NCBI GenBank assembly: GCA_963737075.1
Contig: CAVTRI010000001.1
Coordinates: 1,674,001 to 1,738,000 of the forward strand
Origin: CAVTRI01 sp963737075
Lineage (GTDB): Bacteria; Actinomycetota; Acidimicrobiia; Acidimicrobiales; Palsa-688
Direction: 5' to 3'
Length of the DNA stretch: 64,000 nt
How positions within the stretch are numbered: position 1 is the first letter of the stretch; every line of letters begins with the position of its first letter. The notes beneath the pieces are model-generated. The model searched no databases. It was given only the letters and a program-made list of their open reading frames with translations, and was not told the DNA's origin. A program made the translations under genes and the position numbers. Positions 23,197 to 36,511 of the stretch are shown here, piece by piece.

Positions 23197-25545
23197 TTAC
23201 TGGCGGGCCATGGCCAGGCGCATCTCGGCGTCGCTGTCGCTGATCAGCTCGCCGGAGAGGTCGATGGCGACCGTGTGGAGGGTGCCGGTGAAGGGGAAGG
23301 GTGCCTGGTAGTCGGTGGTAACGGGTGATCCGGGGTTCATCCCGCAGGTGAGCCCGCCGGGGTTGAACACGACGGGCGTGGTGACGGGGAGATCGTTCTG
23401 GGCGACGAGGTGGCTGTCGACGTACAGCTGTGCCCGGCCGGGGGAACCTTTGCCTTGGGTGAAGTCGGGATCGCCGGTGGGCTCGAACTCGAACCGGAGC
23501 TGGTGCCTGCCCGCAGGCAGGGTGTCGGGTGCGGACACCTGGTGGGTGGCCCGCCCGACGTAGTTGTGGGCGTAGTGCAGCCGGCTGCCTTTCACGTACA
23601 ACGTCCAGCCGCCGTTGATGGTGCCCTGGCATAGCAGCACACCGTCGGCCCCCTCCTCGGGGATGTCCACATCCGCGGTGATGCTGTGGGGACGGTTCTG
23701 GATTTTGGGGCCCACCCAGAATGGCGATGTCTGGGTGCCGGGCCGGTAGACGTACTGGTTGCGCGGCTCGGCGATCTGTGGGCGCTCGGTCATGAGCCGG
23801 GCGATGGTGCTGCCGTCGATGGGCAGGACGTTGTACTTGCCCGCCTCCACGTACCACATGGCGATGAGCTCGATGAGCTTGGCCCGCTCTTTGTCGGCCA
23901 GGTTGTGGTTCTCCGCGGGGTCGCCGGCTATGTGGTAGAGCTCCCAGTGGTGGGCGTCCAGATCGGTCAGGTCCTGGGCGGTTATCGGTGTCCCGAACGG
24001 CTTGCCTTCGGCGAAGGAGGGTCCGGGCCACGGGCACACCGCCCGCCAGCCGTCGTGGTCGATGGCGCGATGGCCGATCATCTCGAAGTACTGGGTTCGA
24101 TGCCGGGTGGGGGCGGCGGGGTCGTCGAAGGTGTGGGCGAAGCTGACCCCGTGGATCGGCGACTGGGTCACGCCCCGGATCGTGGCCGGCGGGTCGAGGT
24201 CGAGCGCCTCCAGCACGGTGGGCACCATGTCGATGATGTGGGCGTACTGGGTGCGCACCTGGCCGCGGGCCGACATGCCGGCCGGCCAGTGCACCAGGAA
24301 CGGGTCGGTGGTGCCGCCCCGGTAGGTTTCCCGCTTCCACCGGCGGAACGGGGTGTTGCCCGCCCACGTCCATCCCCACGGGTAGTGGCCGAACGTGGTG
24401 GGGCCCCCGAGCTCGTCGATCTTGGCCACGCTTTCGGCTAGTGGCTCCGGCGCGTTGTTGAAGAACTGCAGCTCGTTGGTGGTGCCCGCCGGGCCGCCCT
24501 CGGGGCTGGCCCCGTTGTCGGACACGAACATGATCAGCGTGTTGTCGAACTGGTCGATCTCCTTCAAGTGGTCGAGGAGGCGGCCGATGTGATGGTCGGT
24601 GTGGGACAGGAACCCGGCGTACACCTCCATCATCCGGGCCGCCAGCCGACGGGCGTCGGCCGGCAGCGAGTCCCAGTCGGGGACGTCGGGATCGTGCCGG
24701 GACAGCTCCGTGTCGGCCGGCATGACGCCCAGCTGCTTCTGGCTGGCCAGCACCCGCTCCCGGTAGGCGTCCCACCCGTCGTCGAACTGGCCGGCGTAGC
24801 GGTCGGCCCACGCCTTGGGCACGTGATGCGGGGCGTGCATGGCGCCGGTGCAGAAGTGCAGGTAAAACGGTTTGTGGGGGGCGACCTGCTTGGCGTCGTC
24901 GATGAACTGGATGGCCTTATCGGCCAGATCCTCGGTGAGGTGATAGCCCTGCTCGGGCGTCCGGGGCGGCTCCACCTGGTGGTTGTCGTACACCAGGTCC
25001 GGATGCCACTGGCTGGTATCACCGCCCAGGAACCCGTAGAAGCGCTCGAAGCCCCGCCCCAGGGGCCAGCGGTCGAACGGCCCCGCCCCCGATTCGAACT
25101 CCGAGGGCAGCAGGTGGTACTTGCCGAGCATGTAGGTGCTGTAGCCATGGGCCAGCAGCATCTCCGACAAGAAGCCGTTCTCAAACGGGATCCGGCCGTT
25201 GTAGCCCGGGTACCCGGTGGCGATCTCGTTGACCCCAGCGGTGGCGTTGGCGTGATGGTTCCGCCCCGTGATGATGCACGACCGCGACGGCGAGCACAGC
25301 GCCGTGGTGTGCATGTTGGTATACAGCAGCCCCCCGCCGGCGAGCGCGTCGATGTTCGGCGTGGCGATCGGACTGCCATAGCAGCCCAGCTGTGCGAAAC
25401 CCAGATCATCCAGCACGATGAACAGCACGTTCGGCGAGCCTTCCCGGGCCCGCAGCGGGCGCGGCCACGCCGGGCTCGACTCCTCCGTTGTCCGGCCGAT
25501 CACGCCGGGAAACGCACTGCCCGGCTCATACTCTTCCAGCGGCAT
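23197..25545 (-). CDS. Arylsulfatase
   Basis: A 782-residue sulfatase of the type I (formylglycine) family. It has NVLFIVLDDLGFAQLG (metal Asp pair), LCSPSRSCIITGRNHH with Cys84 as the modified residue, LGKYHL, THHHIGRLLDHL-type region, FVSDNGASPEGG (metal Asn/Asp) and a C-terminal beta-rich domain. No signal peptide is evident. ATG 25545 was preferred to ATG 25560 because GGAGG lies 9 bases before it. It shares domain order and many segments with the sulfatase at 18538-21441, but lacks the DUF1269 domain. The two are probably ancient paralogues carried as cargo of element B. Confidence 0.9.
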   Translation of the reverse strand: MPLEEYEPGSAFPGVIGRTTEESSPAWPRPLRAREGSPNVLFIVLDDLGFAQLGCYGSPIATPNIDALAGGGLLYTNMHTTALCSPSRSCIITGRNHHANATAGVNEIATGYPGYNGRIPFENGFLSEMLLAHGYSTYMLGKYHLLPSEFESGAGPFDRWPLGRGFERFYGFLGGDTSQWHPDLVYDNHQVEPPRTPEQGYHLTEDLADKAIQFIDDAKQVAPHKPFYLHFCTGAMHAPHHVPKAWADRYAGQFDDGWDAYRERVLASQKQLGVMPADTELSRHDPDVPDWDSLPADARRLAARMMEVYAGFLSHTDHHIGRLLDHLKEIDQFDNTLIMFVSDNGASPEGGPAGTTNELQFFNNAPEPLAESVAKIDELGGPTTFGHYPWGWTWAGNTPFRRWKRETYRGGTTDPFLVHWPAGMSARGQVRTQYAHIIDMVPTVLEALDLDPPATIRGVTQSPIHGVSFAHTFDDPAAPTRHRTQYFEMIGHRAIDHDGWRAVCPWPGPSFAEGKPFGTPITAQDLTDLDAHHWELYHIAGDPAENHNLADKERAKLIELIAMWYVEAGKYNVLPIDGSTIARLMTERPQIAEPRNQYVYRPGTQTSPFWVGPKIQNRPHSITADVDIPEEGADGVLLCQGTINGGWTLYVKGSRLHYAHNYVGRATHQVSAPDTLPAGRHQLRFEFEPTGDPDFTQGKGSPGRAQLYVDSHLVAQNDLPVTTPVVFNPGGLTCGMNPGSPVTTDYQAPFPFTGTLHTVAIDLSGELISDSDAEMRLAMARQ

Positions 25546-25628
25546 GGGTCTGGCCTCCATTTCAGTCCACGCCGACCTGGGCTTTGCGGGAAACGCACCT
25601 CATCCAAGCCCTATCCGCCGGGTCGGCC

Positions 25629-25670
25629 ATCACCCCAACCAGGTGATTCGAACCGCCTATTCGAATCACC
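25629..25670. promoter_or_regulatory. Overlapping palindromes upstream of sulfatase 2
   Basis: ATCACC-CCAACCA-GGTGAT (25629-25647) matches the palindrome upstream of the other sulfatase. It overlaps a second, perfect inverted repeat GGTGATTCGAA-CCGCCTA-TTCGAATCACC (25642-25670). No T-tract follows, so operator sites are more likely than a terminator. Confidence 0.55.
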
Positions 25671-26257
25671 CTTTCCCCGACGGACGACGACGCTCTCCTC
25701 GACCTCCGGGGAGGTGTTCAGAGCCTTTCCGATCAGGCGTCGCGCACCCGGATACCTCACCCACTTGGTGTGGAAACGAGGGGAACTGGCGGGGGGGCCG
25801 TACGCATTTCGCCCTGGTCGAATTAGGGCGTCGGACAACCGCCCAGGCCGTCCGGGAACGCGCAGGGTCGAGACGCAGACGCTCTTCTGGCCCGACGACT
25901 ACCAGCCCTCTCGGCCAGGCGTCACCGACCAAGCGGCGAATGTGGCGTCGTCGAGGAAGTTCCGCTGGCCCGGATAAGCCCACAGGACGACCTGCACAAA
26001 GCGGGTGCCGGCCGGCGAGCTGGATCGACGGGCCAGCCGGAGGTCGTAGGGGCGCATACCAGGATGGCGGCTCGAGGGGCCACCTGCCCGAGCACCGTAC
26101 CGGTATTGGTCTCCGGGATAGGGTTTCATCGACGGCACCGTAAACTTCGCTCAGGCAAAAAGTAGAAGAGCCGAACAGCGCATAACTTTGCCGAAAACGG
26201 TGACCCTGGAGCAGCAAAAACGCGGGTCAGGTACAACGTTTGACCCACAACGTGTGC
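25671..26257. other. No gene recognised; right end of element B
   Basis: Frames of up to about 180 codons exist but none shows family resemblance or a good Shine-Dalgarno sequence. The last 40 bases before the tRNA repeat contain GGGTCAGGTACAACGTTTGACCC, a loose inverted repeat that could be an arm site for the integrase. Nothing else is supported. Confidence 0.4.
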
Positions 26258-26290
26258 GGCTGCGCTCTAACCAGCTGAGCTAGGCGCCCG
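26258..26290 (-). repeat. Right attachment repeat: 5' half of tRNA-Val
   Basis: Identical over 33 bases to 11455-11487, the acceptor, D arm and 5' anticodon stem of tRNA-Val(CAC). The anticodon loop and 3' half are absent. Joined to the 3' half at 6634-6680 it would rebuild the whole tRNA, so these are probably the two halves of the original chromosomal gene. Confidence 0.88.
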
Positions 26291-26429
26291 ACGACACCGT
26301 TACCCTAGCGACCGAAGTACCGCCGCGGTGCTCGACAAGGAATGTCGGGATGGAGAGCCGCGGTTTCCGATCGGGAAGAAAGGCGCTCGGGATGGTGTTT
26401 CATTGGTGCTTTTCTGAGGAGTGTCGCGT

Positions 26430-26912
26430 TTGAAGTGTCGAAACTGCGGTGATGTCGTCGACCCCGCCCGGGTGGAGGTGGGCTACGACTACTGCCTGAA
26501 GGATGAGTGCCAGGAGCGATGCCTGAAGCGGGTGGAGTTGGCTGCCGTCGGAGTGAACAAGGCCGCCGACTACTACACCACCGCGGACGAGCTCCTGCCG
26601 CCCCGGTTGCCGCCCTCGACCACGCCAGCACCTGCAGAGTTCGAGCCTCCGGCGACCGAGCCGCAGCCGCGTCGACACGCTCCTTTGCGAGAGAAAAGGC
26701 CGGGGTCAACGCTTGACCGGCTGCGCCGCCTGGAAGCGAAGCTGGACGCGGAGCTCGCGCGCAGGTACGAATGCTTCCAACGAGGTGAGATCACCGCCAG
26801 GGAGCTTGACCGCGACCGTGACGCTCTCCTTGCGGAGTTCAACCGGCAGGTCATGAACGAGAACATCCGCTACCGCTCGATGCTTCGACCGCGGCGTTTC
26901 CGAGGCCACTGA
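26430..26912 (+). CDS. Hypothetical protein with N-terminal zinc-ribbon-like motif
   Basis: About 160 residues, starting KCRNCGDVVDPARVEVGYDYC and continuing LKDEC, a Cys pattern (CxxC...CxxxxC) like a small zinc ribbon. A Pro-rich linker (about 50-85) and a charged helical C-terminus (LRRLEAKLDAELARRYECFQRGEITARELDR) follow. TTG at 26430 was chosen because GAGGA ends 9 bases before it; GTG 26421 lies too close to that site. No family is recognised. It is the first chromosomal gene right of the island. Confidence 0.55.
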   Translation: MKCRNCGDVVDPARVEVGYDYCLKDECQERCLKRVELAAVGVNKAADYYTTADELLPPRLPPSTTPAPAEFEPPATEPQPRRHAPLREKRPGSTLDRLRRLEAKLDAELARRYECFQRGEITARELDRDRDALLAEFNRQVMNENIRYRSMLRPRRFRGH

Positions 26913-26957
26913 GGTTCCCGACCGCGCCGCCGAAGGCGCGAAGTAACATCAACCGCC

Positions 26958-27368
26958 TTGGAATCCCCGATCTCGCAAATTCTTTTGGCCGTCGACAAGC
27001 TCGATGTCGACGCCGCGGTCGCGCTGTGCACACCGGAGTGTCACTTCGCCGCGGCAGACGGTCGGCATGCCGAGGGTCGCGAGAACGTTGGCCGCCTTCT
27101 CGCAAGCTTCATCTCGGCCCTGCGGTCAACGACCCACCGGATCACGGAGGAATGGCACCAGGACGACGTGTGGATCGCCGAGGTGACAGCTGATTACGAG
27201 TTGCAGGACTGGCTGCGAGTCGAAGGATTGCCGCGCGCCTTTTTCGTGCGCACGGCACCTGACGGCATCGTCGACGTGCGTGTCTACGGTGCGCGCGAGC
27301 GCCCCTTGACTGACCTCACCGACGACGCGCCTGCTCGCTTCGGCGGCAGGCGGTTCCTTCCTCTGTAG
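26958..27368 (+). CDS. SnoaL/NTF2-like domain protein
   Basis: A 136-residue single-domain protein with the cone-shaped NTF2-like pattern: helix ISQILLAVDKLDVDAAVALC, then TPECHFAAADGRHAEGRENV, a helix with FISAL, and strands TTHRITEEWHQDDVWIAEVT and IVDVRVYG. Such proteins are often small enzymes or binding proteins, and no catalytic residues can be assigned. The start is TTG 26958, with weak support. It converges with tlyA, whose stop is 4 bases away. Confidence 0.65.
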   Translation: MESPISQILLAVDKLDVDAAVALCTPECHFAAADGRHAEGRENVGRLLASFISALRSTTHRITEEWHQDDVWIAEVTADYELQDWLRVEGLPRAFFVRTAPDGIVDVRVYGARERPLTDLTDDAPARFGGRRFLPL

Positions 27369-27371
27369 CGA

Positions 27372-28108
27372 TCACGCTCGGGCTGATGGTCGTCGGCGGA
27401 GGTGCAGGAAGTGCTCCACGGCGCCCCGGCTCCCGGTGACGGGGCTTCGGACGCTTCGAGCGTGGTGCCATCCCGCCCGCCCGAACGCGGCAGAGGCCTG
27501 TGCGACCGCACGGGCCCGTGCCTCTTCCTCGAAGGGCGGGGCGGCGAAATGCAGCTCGTACATCGGCTTGACCAGCGCCACCAGATCGGCGCCATCGTCG
27601 ATGTCCACCGATGACAGCTGTGGTGCTGCAACGGCCAGCGCGAGATATGAGAGGTCGACGGTGACGACCCCGACGGGCTCTGGTACCAGAACCGGATCCA
27701 GGTCGGCGAGGTTGGTCTGCTCGAGGTTTACGACCCTGGGATCGACCCGAAGGGAGCCGAGCAGCTGGCCATAGCCGGCGTCGACCGCGTACACGCGCTT
27801 CGCCCCGTCATGCGCAACACCATCGTGAAACCGCCGGTCGACGCGCCGACGTCCAGGCAGACGCGACCTGATACCTGGACGGAGAAGTGGTCCAGCGCGA
27901 ACGCGAGCTTGGCCGAACCTCTCGGCCCGACGTAGGGCGGCCGGATTCGCACGACTGAGTGGCGCCGGATATGGGCACGGGGGTTGAGACAGGGAACGCC
28001 GTCGACGGTGACCGAGCCGGCTCGGATGGCACTCGCGGGGTCGTCGACATCAGGAACGAGTTGGCGGACGCGCTCAACGAGCGCGACCACACGGGCATTG
28101 GCAGGCAA
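27372..28108 (-). pseudogene. tlyA: TlyA-type rRNA 2'-O-methyltransferase gene with a frameshift
   Basis: The first part (TTG 28108 after GGAGGAG) has a shortened S4-like RNA-binding region (GSVTVDGVPCLNPRAHIRRH) followed by CLDVGASTGGFT, the SAM-binding start of TlyA. The rest (GAKRVYAVDAGYGQLLGSLR, then PEPVGVVTVDLSYL, LVKPMYE and the final GAVEHFLHLRR) is in another frame from about 27795-27815 onward. One missing base would join them into about 245 residues, near the usual TlyA length. TlyA methylates 16S and 23S rRNA. Either a real inactivating mutation or an assembly error. Confidence 0.8.
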
Positions 28109-28290
28109 CGTGGCTCCTCCGTGATCGCTGGCGGCTGAGGGCGGCCAGCGGGCGGAGGACCACGGATCGTGCCGGAGTCAGGTCAGCACTAAGCGAAACC
28201 GGCCATCGCCATCAAGCATCGCCCATATGAGCGGGCGTGTCCAGGACTCCCAGTGTCCTCAGGAAGGGCCGGCGCGAGAATGGCATCAGG

Positions 28291-29556
28291 ATGACCGAGG
28301 AGGCGGGACATGCCCGTCGGGCAATGGTGCAGGCGCTGGAGCGGTCCGGCATGGTGCACGACAGGGCCGTACTTGATGCCATGGGGCGCATACCCCGCGA
28401 GTGGTTTGTCCCTCGGTTCTGGACCTTTCCGGCACACGCCCGTCCCGCGGTCCGCGAGTGGCGTGTCGAAAACCCCGGTGACGAGCCGACAGCACTGCAG
28501 CTGATCTACGACATCGACCGGGCTTTGGCGATTCGCGTAAAGCCGACGGCGGACGCGGACCCCGGACGCGGCCGGCCTGAGGCCGAAACGCAGGTCACCG
28601 CCACCGTGTCTGCCCCTACGATCGTCGGTTCCATGCTCGAGCTCCTCGAGTTGCAGCCGGGAATGCGCGTGCTCGAGATCGGGGCCGGCAGCGGCTACAA
28701 CGCCGCCTTGCTTCGAGAGCTGGTCGGGCCGACGGGTGCCGTGACGTCGGTCGATATCGACGCCGAGCTGGTAGAGATGACCACACGCACGCTGCACGAC
28801 CACGGGTGGGACGACGTGCGGGTGATCGCCGCCGACGGCTACGTCGGCGCGCCTGACCGGGCGCCGTTTGACCGGGTGGTCGCCACGGTCGGCTGCGTTG
28901 ATGTAGCCCCGGCCTGGCTGGAACAGCTGGCGCCAGCGGGCTGGTGCCTCCTCCCGCTCGAACACGATGGCTGGCACCCGTTGACCCGCGTGACACCGTG
29001 CGTAGAAGCGCCGACCTGCGAAGCGATCGGTGAGGTCGTCGGACGGTCCGGGTTCGTCGCCATTCAAGGACATCAAAGTCATCGCAGCCCGTGGCCAGGC
29101 CGGGCGCCGCCGATCGGTCGTCTCGAACGTTCGCCGCTTCCAGCGCGGCTCGCTCGCGACCTGGCTTCCGATCCCGAGGGGGAGGGGCGAGGCCTCCGCT
29201 TGTGGGACCTCGCCTACCTGGTCGCGCTCGAAGACCGCCGGGCCACGTCGATGGCCGGGCTCGCCAGCGCGGACTCGCTGGCTGCGATCGACCCTGGCCG
29301 GCAGGATGTGGTGTGGTCCGGGCCGCGCGGATCCGACCTGCGGGACCGTCTGCTCGACATCGCGGGGCGGTGGGAAGAGCTCGGCTGCCCGACCCTCGCC
29401 GACTACCGCAGCACCTTTTCGCCGGTCGCCCGGGCACACGCCGGCGAAGGGGGGCTGGATGTGGGGTCGGGCGGCATCTCGGAGAGCGGCAGCGCAGGCT
29501 CGCGCGGATGGGTCGTCGACCGAATTGACTTTCGTCAGAGCGTCCAACTCGCCTAA
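28291..29556 (+). CDS. Protein-L-isoaspartate O-methyltransferase family protein
   Basis: 421 residues, longer than the classic enzyme of about 210. The PCMT core is clear: HARRAMVQALERSGMVHDRA, IPREWFVP, VSAPTIVGSMLELLELQPGM, then motif I VLEIGAGSGYNAALL, VTSVDIDAELV and VIAADGYVG. The region after about residue 240 (LLPLEHDGWHPLTRV, later a helical WDLAYLVALEDRR segment) is the extension seen in actinobacterial relatives. It would repair isoaspartyl residues or methylate another target. ATG 28291 was chosen; the frame is open to 28237. Confidence 0.85.
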   Translation: MTEEAGHARRAMVQALERSGMVHDRAVLDAMGRIPREWFVPRFWTFPAHARPAVREWRVENPGDEPTALQLIYDIDRALAIRVKPTADADPGRGRPEAETQVTATVSAPTIVGSMLELLELQPGMRVLEIGAGSGYNAALLRELVGPTGAVTSVDIDAELVEMTTRTLHDHGWDDVRVIAADGYVGAPDRAPFDRVVATVGCVDVAPAWLEQLAPAGWCLLPLEHDGWHPLTRVTPCVEAPTCEAIGEVVGRSGFVAIQGHQSHRSPWPGRAPPIGRLERSPLPARLARDLASDPEGEGRGLRLWDLAYLVALEDRRATSMAGLASADSLAAIDPGRQDVVWSGPRGSDLRDRLLDIAGRWEELGCPTLADYRSTFSPVARAHAGEGGLDVGSGGISESGSAGSRGWVVDRIDFRQSVQLA

Positions 29557-29638
29557 CATGTGCATTGGAGCACGAGGGCCAGCGTCGTCCCTTCGCGTGC
29601 AGACTTCCCCTCGTTCCCGGTCAGAAGGACGTCGCGTC

Positions 29639-34218
<4,580 letters not shown>

Positions 34219-34226
<8 letters not shown>

Positions 34227-35655
34227 GCCGACGGGGTTCCTCGAGCACGGCCGGCAGCTGCCTGCGCGGCGGCCGGTACCGGTGCGGCTGCGGGACTGGC
34301 GCGAGGTGTACGAGCCGTTCCGGCCGGAGCTCCTCGCCGTGCAGGCGTCGCGGTGCATGGACTGCGGCATCCCGTTCTGCAACGACGGCTGCCCGCTCGG
34401 CAACCTCATCCCGGACTGGAACGACCTCGTCTACCGGGACCAGTGGCAGGCGGCGATCGAGCGGCTGCACGCCACCAACAACTTCCCGGAGTTCACGGGT
34501 CGTCTGTGCCCGGCGCCGTGCGAGGCGGCGTGCGTGCTCAGCATCAACGCCGATCCCGTCACCATCAAACAGATCGAGCAGTCGATCATCGACCATGCAT
34601 GGGAAGCGGGCTGGGTGACGCCGGTTCTGCCTTCGACTCGCTCCGGTCGTCGCGTGGCCGTGGTCGGGTCGGGGCCAGCCGGGCTGGCGGCCGCGCAACA
34701 GCTCACCCGCGCCGGTCACGGAGTGACCGTGTACGAGCGGGCCGACCGGATCGGAGGACTGCTGCGGTACGGGATCCCGGAGTTCAAGATGGAGAAGCGG
34801 ATCCTCGACCGGCGGCTGGACCAGATGGTGGCGGAGGGCACCACGTTCATCACTGGTGTCCAGGTGGGGTCCGATCTCCCTGTCGCCGAGCTGTGGGACC
34901 GCTTTGATGCGGTCGTGTTGGCCACGGGCGCCACCGTGCCGCGGGACTTGCCGGTCCCGGGGCGTTCGCTTTCGGGTATTCATCAGGCCATGGAGTACCT
35001 GCCGTGGGGCAACCGCGTCGCCTCCGGGGAGCTCGCTTCATCACCGATTTCGGCTGAAGGCAAGCGGGTGGTGATCATCGGTGGCGGCGACACCGGAGCC
35101 GACTGCTTGGGGACCGTGCACCGGCAGGGAGCGGCGTCGGTGCACCAGTTCGAGATCCTGCCCGAGCCGCCCGCGGAAAGGGACCCGTCGACCCCGTGGC
35201 CGATGTGGCCGCTGATGCTGCGCACCTCATCGGCACACGAGGAAGGCGGCGACCGGGTGTTCTCTGTCAACACGTCGTGTTTCGTGGGTGACTCCAACGG
35301 CCACGTGCGCGCCCTGGAAGCCCACGAGGTGGTCATGACCACGGTGGACGGGCGAACCCGGTTCGACAAGGTGGAGGGCAGCGACTTCGAGCTCCCATGC
35401 GAGCTGGTGTTGCTGGCGTTGGGGTTCAGCGGGCCCGACCCTGCGCTACCCGCCGCGCTGGATGCGCCGCTGACCGAGCGCGGGACGATCGCCCGTTCGT
35501 CGTATGCGGTCCCTTCCCGGCCGGGGCTGTTCGCTTGCGGCGACGCCGGGCGGGGCCAGAGCCTCATCGTGTGGGCAATCGCCGAAGGCCGCTCGTGCGC
35601 GGCCGCCGTCGACCGGTATCTGGTGGGGTCGACGATGCTGCCGGCGCCTGTCTAA
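34219..35655 (+). CDS. gltD: Glutamate synthase small subunit GltD
   Basis: A 478-residue flavoprotein that passes electrons from NADPH to GltB. The N-terminal domain has Cys clusters for two 4Fe-4S centres (CMDCGIPFCNDGCPLGN and LCPAPCEAACVL). The FAD site is VAVVGSGPAGLAAA, the NADPH site VVIIGGGDTGADCLGT, and the C-terminal FAD-binding FACGDAGRGQSLIVWAI completes the fold. ATG 34219 overlaps the gltB stop by 8 bases, so the two are co-translated. It is the only gltD in the window, though two gltB genes are present. Confidence 0.95.
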
Positions 35656-36008
35656 ATCCGGCCCTGCTTGCTCTAGCGGTCTTCCGCGGCGCTCGTTTGC
35701 GGTTGCTTGCGGTTGCTCCTGGGACTCGCTTGTGGCGCTCGCTTTGCGCGCACTGTGCTGGCGCTCGCTCGTGGCGCTCGCGTTGCGCGCACTGTGCCGC
35801 ACCCAAGCCCCTAGGCCGCGCGCCAGCGTAGGCATCCGCGCGAGGTGGCCCAATACGCTGTGCGCCTATGCGCCATATAGGCACGTTTGCGCGCATTCTA
35901 TGCTCTGTGAGCGCCCTCCAGCGCGCCGCCTAGCGGCTATTACCGGGCACGGTGCGCGCTCGAGGCGGTCGCTTGGCTGGCGGCGCGTCGACGACGGTGG
36001 GCAGTAGC
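35656..36008. repeat. Intergenic region with 27-base direct repeat
   Basis: No gene is seen. Two copies of a 27-base unit, GTGGCGCTCGC followed by T or G and TTGCGCGCACTGTGC, lie at 35732-35758 and 35771-35797. They differ at one base and have a 39-base period. Nearby GGTTGCTTGCGGTTGCT is a smaller repeat. The region is rich in GCGC palindromes. It separates gltD from an unrelated pair of genes and may include the gltD terminator. Confidence 0.6.
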
Positions 36009-36500
36009 GTGGAGCACGTGGCCGACGACGAGACCGCCGACGTAGACGGCGAAGGGCTGGATGCCGTGCCCGGCGGCGACGAGCTGGGTGCCGAGCCGGT
36101 AGGCACGGAAGCCGAACAGTCACGGCGGCGGGCTCCCGCCTCGCGTCTGCAGCCGAAGCCCGAGGCGCCCCGGACCGCGCTCTCTCCGAAAGTCGAGGCC
36201 TGGCGCAAGCGCAGCGCTACCGGCGCCATCCTGACCGGATTCGCCTTCGGGCTCCGCGAGGCCCTGGAGCCGGAACGCAAGGAGCCGGCGATCATCATGG
36301 AGACGTCCGGCGACCCGCCCCGAGACCTCCCCGTCGAGGCTGACCTCGAGGACCATCGGCCGCGGCGAAGCGTCGTCAACATCCGTCCGTGGTTGCTGGA
36401 GGCTCACGAGCTCGGCGAAACCGCAGGAGACGAACCAACCCCCGACGCGACCACGATGGATCCTGACGACCCGGCCGGGGGGGACCCGGCCAACAACTAA
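36009..36500 (+). CDS. Hypothetical actinobacterial protein
   Basis: About 163 residues from GTG 36009. The first 70 residues are acidic and low in complexity. The second half (SPKVEAWRKRSATGAILTGF, AFGLREALEPERKEPAIIME, then VVNIRPWLL) looks like a conserved short domain with a possible amphipathic helix. The final 25 residues are again acidic and Pro-rich. No function can be assigned. It is followed after 11 bases by a membrane-protein gene, so the two may form an operon. Confidence 0.6.
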   Translation: MEHVADDETADVDGEGLDAVPGGDELGAEPVGTEAEQSRRRAPASRLQPKPEAPRTALSPKVEAWRKRSATGAILTGFAFGLREALEPERKEPAIIMETSGDPPRDLPVEADLEDHRPRRSVVNIRPWLLEAHELGETAGDEPTPDATTMDPDDPAGGDPANN

Positions 36501-36511
36501 ACACCGGGCCG

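Larger units (their letters stand above)
11455..26290. mobile_element. Integrated element B, bounded by tRNA-Val repeats
   Basis: About 14.8 kb lies between a 33-base direct repeat (11455-11487 and 26258-26290) made of the 5' half of tRNA-Val. A tyrosine integrase gene begins 90 bases from the intact tRNA, as is common for tRNA-targeting elements. Element B also carries an excisionase-like gene, a MobF relaxase-helicase gene (interrupted by one TGA), a candidate oriT, two arylsulfatase genes, a DUF2550-like gene and IS1380- and IS5-type remnants. No type IV secretion or replication gene is recognised, so it would be mobilizable at most. Whether it still moves is doubtful. Confidence 0.75.

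Noticed and set aside
25642..25670. Rho-independent terminator upstream of sulfatase 2
   Set aside because: The inverted repeat is perfect but has no T-tract on either strand and lies in the promoter region; an operator is more likely.
25666..26217. Possible minus-strand protein gene of about 180 codons at the right end of element B
   Set aside because: No Shine-Dalgarno sequence, no recognisable motif and a Pro/Arg-rich composition typical of chance frames in GC-rich DNA.
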